Part shown: piece after piece, positions 1 through 8,931 of the stretch | How the letters are laid out: each line of letters opens with the position of its first letter | Numbering within the stretch: position 1 is the stretch's first letter | Assembly (NCBI RefSeq): GCF_030272615.1 | Contig: NW_026729171.1 | Location: 87,501 to 127,500, forward strand | Source: Cryptomeria japonica | Lineage: Eukaryota > Streptophyta > Pinopsida > Cupressales > Cupressaceae | Reading direction: 5' to 3' | Length of the DNA: 40,000 nucleotides | Translations under genes and position numbers: made by a program | The notes under the pieces: model-generated | Told to the model about the DNA's origin: nothing | Database searches by the model: none | The model's input: only the letters and a program-made list of their open reading frames with translations

Positions 1-112
1 CTCAAGATGGCACCAGCATTCCCTTTTTCTCACTATCTTTCAAAACGGAAATTTTAAAATCTCGTTTTTTTTTGCCTTTTATGGAAATTAGTGAAGGCAT
101 CGCATCAAAGGT
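1..112. repeat. AT-rich spacer module (first in unit)
   Basis: Begins GGCTCAAGATGGCACC and carries a T-rich tract, then AAAACGGAAATTTTAAAATC, a run of 8-17 Ts, GCCTTTTCTGGAAATTAG (ATGG variant here) and GCGCATCAAAGGTGCGCAC. It recurs at about 4190, 4702, 5066, 5536 and 6030. In most copies TTCCGTTTT and AAAACGGAA can pair as a 9-bp stem; in this variant the first arm is altered (ATTCCCTTTTTC). Function unknown. An AT island in GC-rich rDNA could serve in DNA unwinding, matrix attachment or replication-fork pausing, but nothing here proves any of these. Confidence 0.85.
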
Positions 113-1545
113 GCGCACCTCGCTGCCCACCTTGGTGTGCTCCGAGGTGCCCACCACGGTGCGCTCCGAGGTGCCCACCACGGTGCGCAACGCCGGTGCG
201 AACCCGGGAGCGCCCCGATGTGTGCTCCAAGGTGCGGCGTGCACGAAGCCGGACCCCGGTTTGCCCCGGGTGCGCACCTCGCGTGCACCTTGGTGCGCAC
301 ACCTTGGCTGGGTTGCGCGGCCTGGTGGGCACCATGGTGCGCACCAAGGAGCGCTCCGAAGTGTGCTCCAAGGTGCGGCGTGCACGAAGTCCTAGCCCGG
401 TTTGCCCCGGGTGCGCACCTTCGCCGCGGTGGGCACCATGGCGTGCACGAAGTCGGAGCCCGGTTTGCCCCGGGTGCGCACCTCGCGTGCACCTTCGCCG
501 GGGTGGGCACCTCGGCTGGGTTGCGCGCCCTGGTGCGCACCAAGGAGCGCTCCGAAGTGTGCTCCAAGGTGCGGCGTGCACGAAGTCGGAGCCCGGTTTG
601 CCCCGGGTGCGCACCTTCGCCGCGGTGGGCACCCTGGTGCGCACCATGGCGTGCACGAAGTCGGAGCCCGGTTTGCCCCGGGTGCGCACCTCGCGTGCAC
701 CTTCGGCGGGGTTGCGCGCCCTGGTGCGCACCAAGGAGCGCTCCGAAGTGTGCTCCAAGGTGCGGCGTGCACGAAGTCGGAGCCCGGTTTGCCCCGGGTG
801 CGCACCTCGCGTGCACCTTCGGCGGGGTTGCGCGCCCTGGTGGGCACCATGGTGCGCACCAAGGAGCGCTCCGAAGTGTGCTCCAAGGTGCGGCGTGCAC
901 GAAGTCGGAGCCCGGTTTGCCCCGGGTGCGCACCTCGCGTGCACCTTCGCCGCGGTGGGCACCATGGCGTGCACGAAGTCGGAGCCCGGTTTGCCCCGGG
1001 TGCGCACCTCGCGTGCACCTTCGCCGGGGTGGGCACCTCGGCTGGGTTGCGCGCCCTGGTGCGCACCAAGGAGCGCTCCGAAGTGTGCTCCAAGGTGCGG
1101 CGTGCACGAAGTCGGAGCCCGGTTTGCCCCGGGTGCGCACCTCGCGTGCACCTTGGCGCGGTGGGCACCATGGCGTGCACGAAGTCGGAGCCCGGTTTGC
1201 CCCGGGTGCGCACCCCGCGTGCACCTTCGCCGGGGTGGGCACCTCGGCTGGGTTGCGCGCCCTGGTGCGCACCAAGGAGCGCTCCGAAGTGTGCTCCAAG
1301 GTGCGGCGTGCACGAAGTCGGAGCCCGGTTTGCCCCGGGTGCGCACCTCGCGTGCACCTTCGCCGCGGTGGGCACCTTGGCTGGGTTGGGCACCATTGAG
1401 CGCTCCGAAGTGTGCTCCAAGGTGCGCACCATGGCCCTCCAAGGTGCGCAGCATGGCGTGCACGAAGTCGGAGCCCGGTTTGCCCCGGGTGCGCACCTCG
1501 CGTGCACCTTCGCCAGGGTGGGCACCTCGGTGCGCACACCTTCTC
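113..1545. repeat. GTGCGCAC-rich subrepeat block
   Basis: About 1.4 kb of imperfect subrepeats built from GTGCGCACC, GAGCGCTCCGAAGTGTGCTC, GTGCACGAAGTCGGAGCCCG and GTTTGCCCCGGGTGCGCACC. The marker ACCAAGGAGCGCTCCGAAG starts at 343, 539, 730, 858, 1065 and 1271, giving intervals of 196, 191, 128, 207 and 206 bp, so a basic unit near 200 bp with one shorter copy. The core motifs are self-complementary and stop-poor, which leaves long open frames on both strands. I read these as artefacts. Equivalent blocks follow the start of units 2-5. Confidence 0.9.
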
Positions 1546-2220
1546 AATGTTTTCTTGCCTTTTCTGGAAATTGGTGAAGGCAGCGCATCAAAGGTGCGCA
1601 CCTCGGTGTGCTCCGAGGTGCGAACCCGAGAGCGCTCCGAGGTGCCCACGAAGTCGAAAGTCGGGTTAATTGCATTGTTTTCCCCGGGTGCGCTCCGAGG
1701 TGCGCAACATCGGTGCGCACCAAGGAGGGCTCCGAAGTGTGCTCCAAGGTGCGCACGATTCGGAGCTCGGTTTGCCCGGGGTGCGCACACCTTGGCTGGG
1801 TTGCGCACCCTTTGTGCGCTCCAAGGTGCGCACGAAGTCGGAGCTCGGTTTGCCCCGGGTGCGCACCTTCGCCAGGGTGCGCACCTTGATGCGCACGCCT
1901 TGGCTGGGCTGCGCACCTTGGTGGGCGCCATGGTGCGCACCTTTCGTGCGCTCCAAGGTGCGCACGAAGTCGGAGCTCGGTTTGCCCCGGGTGCGCACCT
2001 TGGTGGGCGCCATGGTGCACTCCGAGGTGCCCAAGATTGGTGCGCACCAAGGAGCGCTCCGAAGTGCGCTCCAAGGTGCGCAGGTGCGCGCGAAGTCGAA
2101 AGTTGGGTTAATTGTCCGGTTTGCCTCGGGTGCGCACCTTGCGTGCACCTTCGCCAGGGTGGGCGCCTTGGTGCGCACACCTTGGCTGGGCTGCGCACCC
2201 GGGCGCGCACACCTTGGCAC
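1546..2220. repeat. partial AT module plus second GTGCGCAC block
   Basis: Starts with TTTTCTTGCCTTTTCTGG and GCAGCGCATCAAAGG, a shortened copy of the AT-rich module. Diverged subrepeats follow, in which GGAGCTCGG replaces GGAGCCCGG. The phrase GGGTTAATTG occurs near 1663 and 2104. No gene is visible. The block repeats in units 2-5 at +6034-bp steps. Confidence 0.8.
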
Positions 2221-2312
2221 CCGCGTTTCCTTCATTTTAAATTTTTTTTTTTTACAATCTCTCAAGTGGGAAATTCTATAATCTCAACTTTTTTTGCCTT
2301 TTCAGGAAACTT
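2221..2312. other. AT-rich island downstream of the 5S gene
   Basis: Contains TTCATTTTAAA followed by a 12-T tract, then ACAATCTCTCAAG, TATAATCTC and a diverged end of the AT module (TTTTTTTGCCTTTTCAGG, then AGCGCATCATTGG). It lies 3' of the 5S gene in the gene's own orientation. No function can be assigned. Confidence 0.6.
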
Positions 2313-2766
2313 TTGAATGGAGCGCATCATTGGTGCGCTCCGAAGTGTGCTCCAAGGTGCGCACCTCTGGTGTGCTCCAAAGCTCTCTCCAGCTGCGTGC
2401 ACCTGCCCCGGCCGCGCACCCGGCCCCGCCCAGCTTCGCTCACCTGTCCCGGGCGTCTGGTGCGGAACCTTAGAGTAAGAAACATCACCGTGCACCTTGG
2501 CCAACGTGCGCGACTCGACCGAGCGCGCACTGGCCGAGGTGCACACCGATTTCACCTGGGTGCGCGCGCAGCACCTCGGGCGCACCGAGGTGCGCGCACA
2601 ACGCCCGGGTTGCACCGTGGCCTGTGTGCTCGGGGCGCCTCGGGTGCGCGCTCGGTGTCGCCCCCGCGCGCGCGGTAGTGCGGGCAGCGCACCCCGGCCC
2701 GGCCCGGCCCCGACGAGAACGCAAACGGGCAAAAGGTTTATTCAAATAGCATTGCGACGCCCGGCG
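2313..2766. other. GC-rich stretch 3' of the 5S gene
   Basis: GC-rich and less repetitive than its surroundings. It includes CGGCCCGGCCCGGCCCC near 2695-2711, a CG x5 run at 2665-2674, and TGCGCGCGCAG near 2560. Such alternating purine-pyrimidine runs favour Z-DNA. No gene is recognised. Confidence 0.6.
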
Positions 2767-2779
2767 AAAAACTAAAAAA
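2767..2779 (-). terminator. Pol III terminator of 5S copy 1
   Basis: Minus strand reads TTTTTTAGTTTTT directly after GCACCC: a six-T run, then a second five-T run. This is a strong double terminator, since Pol III needs four or more Ts in plants. Confidence 0.85.
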
Positions 2780-2897
2780 GGGTGCAACACCGGGACTTCC
2801 CGGGAGGTCACCCATCCCAGTACTACTCCGGCCCAAGCGCGCTTAACTGCGGAGTTCTGATGGGATCCGGTGCACTAACGCTGGTATGATCGCACCC
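2779..2897 (-). rRNA. 5S rRNA: 5S ribosomal RNA, copy 1
   Basis: Read on the minus strand, the gene starts GGGTGCGATCATACCAGCG and ends GTGTTGCACCC, about 119 nt, the normal plant length. Internal Pol III promoter elements are intact: box A region GTTAAGCGCGCTTGGGC and box C region GGATGGGTGACCTCCCGGG. The outer stem pairs GGGTGC with GCACCC. Base -1 is C, as is usual for plant 5S genes. The -28 region reads TAAGTACA, only weakly TATA-like. An uninterrupted six-T terminator follows (2774-2779). It encodes the 5S RNA of the large ribosomal subunit and is transcribed opposite to the Pol I promoters at 29.7-33.9 kb. Confidence 0.98.
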
Positions 2898-3297
2898 GTT
2901 ATGAGCTTGTCGCAGTGTGTACTTAGCAAACCGCGACCCACGTGCGAATCCACCCCGGCCACCCACCCCCGTCGAGGTGCACACCCTCCCTCGCGAAGTG
3001 CGCCCCGTTCGCCAAGTGTGAGCCCTGCCCGGGTGCGCGCACCTTGCTAGGGCGTCGGGTGTGCACCCGGCCCGGCCTACGTGCGTGCACCTGGACGGGG
3101 CGTCGTGTGCGTGCAGTGTCCCGTCTGCAACGCGGTGCCCACACACCACCTCGGGCGCAACGACCTGCGCTCACATGTGGGCCGAGTGCACCTTGGTGCA
3201 TGTTCGGGGCGCCTCGGGTGCACGCTCGATCTTGCCCCGGTGCACCAAGGCGCTCGGTTTGCCCCGGGTGCGCACTTGGTGCAAGGTGGGCACCCAA
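2898..3297. other. 5S 5'-flanking GC-rich region
   Basis: Upstream of the 5S gene on its own strand. The first bases (GTTATGAGCTTGTCG on the plus strand) hold the -1 C and the poor TATA-like -28 region. Further out are GC-rich, GTGCACC-containing sequences without clear tandem order. No gene is seen. The same stretch precedes all five 5S copies. Confidence 0.6.
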
Positions 3298-3660
3298 AAT
3301 AGGGATCAAGCACCAAAACACAAGTTTCGGGATGCAAAATGGGACCCAAGGACCACAAATGCGTTCCAAGACCCATGATGGGTCCACGAGAACAAAAATG
3401 TGTTCCGAGACTTAATAAACAAATATTGGGTTTTAGGAGAAGAAACATGCTCTGATGCCCAAAACGAGAATCGACCCCGAAAAGGCCACAGGCCAAAAGT
3501 GGGATGCGAGACAAAAAAAAATGGGACCCGAGGACCAAAATTGGGTTCCCAGGTCGAAGACAGGGCAACCGGACAAGAAACGACCTCTAAGGCTCGAAAT
3601 GAGTCCCGACGACTAAAACTTGACAAGAAGCACCCATCAGGCACCCAACTCGACACCCAT
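3298..3660. other. A-rich degenerate segment
   Basis: Base composition changes sharply to A-rich. Phrases such as ATGGGACCCAAGGACCA and ATGGGACCCGAGGACCA recur (3339 and 3519), and there is a short palindrome GACCCATGATGGGTC near 3370. This suggests very old, decayed repeats. Open frames are short and look like no known protein. Present in all five units. Confidence 0.55.
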
Positions 3661-4150
3661 GGGATGCCGACCCACCCGGGCTTCCACCTAGCACACCTTG
3701 GCACCCACCCACCCTCGCACCCAACCTCGCACCCAACTTAGCACCTTTGAACCCACATTGGCACTCACCCTGACCCTGGCACCTTGGAACCCACATTGGC
3801 ACTCACCTTGACCCTGGCACCCACCTTTGCACTCACCTTGGGACCCACCCTGGCTCCCACCTCGGCACCCACCCAGACACCCACCTTGGTTCCTTGGCAC
3901 CCACCTTGGATCCTTGGCACCCACCCCGACACCCACCTTGGCACGCAACTTGGCTACTTGCCACCCACCTTGGCTCCTTGACGCCCACCCCGACAACCAC
4001 CCCGTGACCTACCCTGGCTAGGGTTGGTGCACACCCACCCTGGTGCCCACCTTGGCACCCACCCCATGACCCACCTTGGCACGCACCTTAGTACCCACCC
4101 CGTTACCCACCCTAGGACCCACCCCGTGACCCACCTTGGCCAGGGTGGGT
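3661..4150. repeat. C-rich minisatellite (TTGGCACCCACC core)
   Basis: Degenerate tandem copies of TTGGCACCCACC and variants (CTGGCACCCACC, TTGGCACTCACC), 11-14 bp each. The plus strand is C-rich. Closely spaced C-tracts at 3704-3722 (loops of 1, 1 and 5 bases) give G-quadruplex potential on the minus strand. The same tract occurs in every unit and is expanded at 28288-29500. Confidence 0.88.
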
Positions 4151-6033
4151 GCCTTGGTGCGCACAACTTGCCTGGGCTGCACACCAGGGCGGGCTCAAGA
4201 TGGCACCCGCGTTCCGTTTTTTTCACTATCTTTCAAAACGGAAATTTTAAAATCTCGTTTTTTTTTTTTTTTTGCCTTTTCTGGAAATTAGTGAAGGCAG
4301 CGCATCAAAGGTGCGCAATGCTGGTGCGAACCCGGGAGCGCTCCGATGTGTGCTCCAAGGTGCGGCGTGCACGAAGTCCGAGCCCGGCTTGCCCCGGGTG
4401 CGCACCTCGCGTGCACCTTCGCCGGGGTGAGCACCTTGGCTGGGTTGCGCGCCCTGGTGCGCACCAAGGAGCGCTCTGAAGTGTGCTCCAAGGTGCGGCG
4501 TGCACGAAGTCGGAGCTCGGTTTGCCCCGGGTGTGCACCTCGGGTGCGCACCTCGCGTGCACCTTCGCTGCGGTGGGCACCTTGGCTGGGTTGCGCGCCT
4601 TGGTGGGCACCATGCAGTGCACGAAGTCGGAGCCCGGTTTGCCCCGGGCGCGCACCTCCGCCAGGGTGGGCACCTTGGTGCGCACAACTTGCCTGGGCTG
4701 CGCACCAGGAAGGGCTCAAGATGGCACCCGCGTTCCGTTTTTTTCACTATCTTTCAGAACGGAAATTTTAAAATATCATTTTTTTTTGCCTTTTCTGGAA
4801 ATTAGTGAAGGCAGCGCATCAAAGGTGCGCAACGCTGGTGCGAACCTGGGAGCGCTCCGATGTGTGCTCCAAGGTGCGGCGTGCACGAAGTCGGAGCCCG
4901 GTTTGCCCCGGGTGCGCCCTGGTGGGCACCATGGTGCGCACCAAGGAGCGCTCCGAAGTGTGCTCCAAGGTGCGGCCTGCACGAAGTCGGAGCCCGGTTT
5001 GCCCCGGGCGTGCACCGCGGGTGGGCACCTTGGTGCGCATGCCTTGCCTGGGCTGCGCACCAGGGCGGGCTCAAGATGGCACCCGCGTTCCGTTTTTTTC
5101 ACTATCTTTCAAAACGGAAATTTTAAAATCTCATTTTTTTTTGCCTTTTCTGGAAATTAGTGAAGGCAGCGCATCAAAGGTGCGCACCTCGCTGCCCACC
5201 ACGGTGCGCAACGCCGGTGGGCACCCGGGAGTGCTTCGAAGTGTGCTCCAAGGTGCTGCGTGCACGTTGTCGGAGCCCGGTTTGCCCCGGGTGCGCACCT
5301 CGCGTGCACCTTCGTTGGGGTGGGCACCTTGGCTGGGTTTGCCCCGGCTGCGCTCCGAAGCGGGGTTATTGGAGCGCCGCCTCTTTTTTTGTCGGAGCGT
5401 TTGGTGGGGTTTCTCGCATTGGCTCTTCCCAGGCCCGGTTGCCACCCTGGCGCGCACGAAGTCGGAAGTAGGGTTAATTGCCCGGGTGCGCACCTTTGCC
5501 AGGGTGGGCACCTTACCTGGGCTGTGCACCAGGGCGGGCTCAAGATGGCACCCGCGTTCCGTTTTTTTCACTATCTTTCAAAACGGAAATTTTAAAATCT
5601 CCTCTTTTTTTTGCCTTTTCTGGAAATTAGTGAAGGCAGCGCATCAAAGGTGCGCACCTCGCTGCCCACCTTGGTGTGCTCTGAGGTGCGCACCCGGGAG
5701 CGCTACGAAGTGTGCTCCAAGGTGCGGCGTGCACGTTGTCGGAGCCCGGTTTGCCCCGGGTGCGCACCTCGCCTGCACCTTGGCCGGGGTGGGCACCCTG
5801 GCTGGGTTTGCCCAGGGTGCGCTCCGAAGCGGGGTTACTGGAGCGCCCCCTCTTTTTTTGTCAGAGCGTTTGGTGGGGTTTCTCGCATTGGCTCTTCCCA
5901 GGCCCGGTTGTTGGGTGCGCTCCCACCCTGGCGCGCGCGAAGTTGGAAGTTGGGTTAATTGCCCGGGCGCGCACCTTCGCCAGGGTGGGCACCTTGGTGC
6001 GCACACCTTGGCTGGGCTGCGCACCAGGGCGGG
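4151..6033. repeat. block of tandem AT modules with short tails
   Basis: Copies of the AT-rich module start near 4190, 4702, 5066 and 5536, and the next unit begins with another, so intervals are about 512, 364, 470 and 494 bp. Each is followed by a short GTGCGCAC-type tail. The last two tails share an extra segment (5341-5441 and 5811-5911) with CTCCGAAGCGGGGTTA, CTCTTTTTTTGTC, GAGCGTTTGGTGGGG and CATTGGCTCTTCCCAGG. The block is present in units 1-4 and absent from unit 5. Confidence 0.85.
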
Positions 6034-8800
6034 CTCAAGATGGCACCAGCATTCCCTTTTTCTCACTATCTTTCAAAACGGAAATTTTAAAATCTCGTTT
6101 TTTTTTGCCTTTTATGGAAATTAGTGAAGGCATCGCATCAAAGGTGCGCACCTCGCTGCCCACCTTGGTGTGCTCCGAGGTGCCCACCACGGTGCGCTCC
6201 GAGGTGCCCACCACGGTGCGCAACGCCGGTGCGAACCCGGGAGCGCCCCGATGTGTGCTCCAAGGTGCGGCGTGCACGAAGCCGGACCCCGGTTTGCCCC
6301 GGGTGCGCACCTCGCGTGCACCTTGGTGCGCACACCTTGGCTGGGTTGCGCGGCCTGGTGGGCACCATGGTGCGCACCAAGGAGCGCTCCGAAGTGTGCT
6401 CCAAGGTGCGGCGTGCACGAAGTCCTAGCCCGGTTTGCCCCGGGTGCGCACCTTCGCCGCGGTGGGCACCATGGCGTGCACGAAGTCGGAGCCCGGTTTG
6501 CCCCGGGTGCGCACCTCGCGTGCACCTTCGCCGGGGTGGGCACCTCGGCTGGGTTGCGCGCCCTGGTGCGCACCAAGGAGCGCTCCGAAGTGTGCTCCAA
6601 GGTGCGGCGTGCACGAAGTCGGAGCCCGGTTTGCCCCGGGTGCGCACCTTCGCCGCGGTGGGCACCCTGGTGCGCACCATGGCGTGCACGAAGTCGGAGC
6701 CCGGTTTGCCCCGGGTGCGCACCTCGCGTGCACCTTCGGCGGGGTTGCGCGCCCTGGTGCGCACCAAGGAGCGCTCCGAAGTGTGCTCCAAGGTGCGGCG
6801 TGCACGAAGTCGGAGCCCGGTTTGCCCCGGGTGCGCACCTCGCGTGCACCTTCGGCGGGGTTGCGCGCCCTGGTGGGCACCATGGTGCGCACCAAGGAGC
6901 GCTCCGAAGTGTGCTCCAAGGTGCGGCGTGCACGAAGTCGGAGCCCGGTTTGCCCCGGGTGCGCACCTCGCGTGCACCTTCGCCGCGGTGGGCACCATGG
7001 CGTGCACGAAGTCGGAGCCCGGTTTGCCCCGGGTGCGCACCTCGCGTGCACCTTCGCCGGGGTGGGCACCTCGGCTGGGTTGCGCGCCCTGGTGCGCACC
7101 AAGGAGCGCTCCGAAGTGTGCTCCAAGGTGCGGCGTGCACGAAGTCGGAGCCCGGTTTGCCCCGGGTGCGCACCTCGCGTGCACCTTCGCCGCGGTGGGC
7201 ACCATGGCGTGCACGAAGTCGGAGCCCGGTTTGCCCCGGGTGCGCACCCCGCGTGCACCTTCGCCGGGGTGGGCACCTCGGCTGGGTTGCGCGCCCTGGT
7301 GCGCACCAAGGAGCGCTCCGAAGTGTGCTCCAAGGTGCGGCGTGCACGAAGTCGGAGCCCGGTTTGCCCCGGGTGCGCACCTCGCGTGCACCTTCGCCGC
7401 GGTGGGCACCTTGGCTGGGTTGGGCACCATTGAGCGCTCCGAAGTGTGCTCCAAGGTGCGCACCATGGCCCTCCAAGGTGCGCAGCATGGCGTGCACGAA
7501 GTCGGAGCCCGGTTTGCCCCGGGTGCGCACCTCGCGTGCACCTTCGCCAGGGTGGGCACCTCGTTGCGCACACCTTCTCAATGTTTTCTTGCCTTTTCTG
7601 GAAATTGGTGAAGGCAGCGCATCAAAGGTGCGCACCTCGGTGTGCTCCGAGGTGCGAACCCGAGAGCGCTCCGAGGTGCCCACGAAGTCGAAAGTCGGGT
7701 TAATTGCATTGTTTTCCCCGGGTGCGCTCCGAGGTGCGCAACATCGGTGCGCACCAAGGAGGGCTCCGAAGTGTGCTCCAAGGTGCGCACGATTCGGAGC
7801 TCGGTTTGCCCGGGGTGCGCACACCTTGGCTGGGTTGCGCACCCTTTGTGCGCTCCAAGGTGCGCACGAAGTCGGAGCTCGGTTTGCCCCGGGTGCGCAC
7901 CTTCGCCAGGGTGCGCACCTTGATGCGCACGCCTTGGCTGGGCTGCGCACCTTGGTGGGCGCCATGGTGCGCACCTTTCGTGCGCTCCAAGGTGCGCACG
8001 AAGTCGGAGCTCGGTTTGCCCCGGGTGCGCACCTTGGTGGGCGCCATGGTGCACTCCGAGGTGCCCAAGATTGGTGCGCACCAAGGAGCGCTCCGAAGTG
8101 CGCTCCAAGGTGCGCAGGTGCGCGCGAAGTCGAAAGTTGGGTTAATTGTCCGGTTTGCCTCGGGTGCGCACCTTGCGTGCACCTTCGCCAGGGTGGGCGC
8201 CTTGGTGCGCACACCTTGGCTGGGCTGCGCACCCGGGCGCGCACACCTTGGCACCCGCGTTTCCTTCATTTTAAATTTTTTTTTTTTACAATCTCTCAAG
8301 TGGGAAATTCTATAATCTCAACTTTTTTTGCCTTTTCAGGAAACTTTTGAATGGAGCGCATCATTGGTGCGCTCCGAAGTGTGCTCCAAGGTGCGCACCT
8401 CTGGTGTGCTCCAAAGCTCTCTCCAGCTGCGTGCACCTGCCCCGGCCGCGCACCCGGCCCCGCCCAGCTTCGCTCACCTGTCCCGGGCGTCTGGTGCGGA
8501 ACCTTAGAGTAAGAAACATCACCGTGCACCTTGGCCAACGTGCGCGACTCGACCGAGCGCGCACTGGCCGAGGTGCACACCGATTTCACCTGGGTGCGCG
8601 CGCAGCACCTCGGGCGCACCGGGGTGCGCGCACAACGCCCGGGTTGCACCGTGGCCTGTGTGCTCGGGGCGCCTCGGGTGCGCGCTCGGTGTCGCCCCCG
8701 CGCGCGCGGTAGTGCGGGCAGCGCACCCCGGCCCGGCCCGGCCCCGACGAGAACGCAAACGGGCAAAAGGTTTATTCAAATAGCATTGCGACGCCCGGCG

Positions 8801-8813
8801 AAAAACTAAGAAA
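8801..8813 (-). terminator. Pol III terminator of 5S copy 2 (first T-run broken)
   Basis: Minus strand reads TTTCTTAGTTTTT. The first run is cut to three Ts by a C, so the five-T run 8 nt further on probably does the work and would give a slightly longer precursor. Confidence 0.75.
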
Positions 8814-8931
8814 GGGTGCAACACCGGGACTTCCCGGGAGGTCACCCATCCCAGTACTACTCCGGCCCAAGCGCGCTTAACTGCGGAGTTCTGATGGGAT
8901 CCGGTGCACTAACGCTGGTATGATCGCACCC
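8813..8931 (-). rRNA. 5S rRNA: 5S ribosomal RNA, copy 2
   Basis: The transcribed sequence appears identical to copy 1, 6034 bp further on. Boxes A and C and the terminal stem are intact. It differs in the 3' flank: the T-run after GCACCC is only three Ts before a C (8810), so termination may shift to a second five-T run at 8801-8805. It appears functional by sequence. Confidence 0.98.

Larger units (their letters stand above)
1..6033. repeat. 6.03-kb rDNA spacer macro-repeat, unit 1
   Basis: First of five head-to-tail copies; the same junction (CTCAAGATGGCACC) recurs at 6034, 12068, 18102 and 24136. The left edge is the window edge, so the array may continue outside. Order inside the unit: AT-rich module 1-112; GTGCGCAC-rich block 113-1545; partial AT module and second GTGCGCAC block 1546-2220; AT island 2221-2312; GC-rich stretch 2313-2766; antisense 5S gene 2779-2897; GC-rich 2898-3297; A-rich 3298-3660; C-rich minisatellite 3661-4150; four AT modules with short GTGCGCAC tails 4151-6033. 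It is one base shorter than the other complete units because of a deletion near 1149. No protein gene is supported. Confidence 0.96.

Noticed and set aside
88-2316. Long open frames (up to about 740 codons) on both strands in the GTGCGCAC blocks, repeated in each macro-unit
   Set aside because: The core motifs are palindromic and lack stop triplets in all frames, so several frames on both strands are open at once. The predicted peptides are low-complexity permutations of the same few words, and a one-base indel between units shifts the frame without sign of constraint.
3298-3660. A-rich segment as a gene fragment
   Set aside because: Only short frames with low-complexity content. The recurring ATGGGACCC(A/G)AGGACCA words point to decayed repeats rather than coding sequence.
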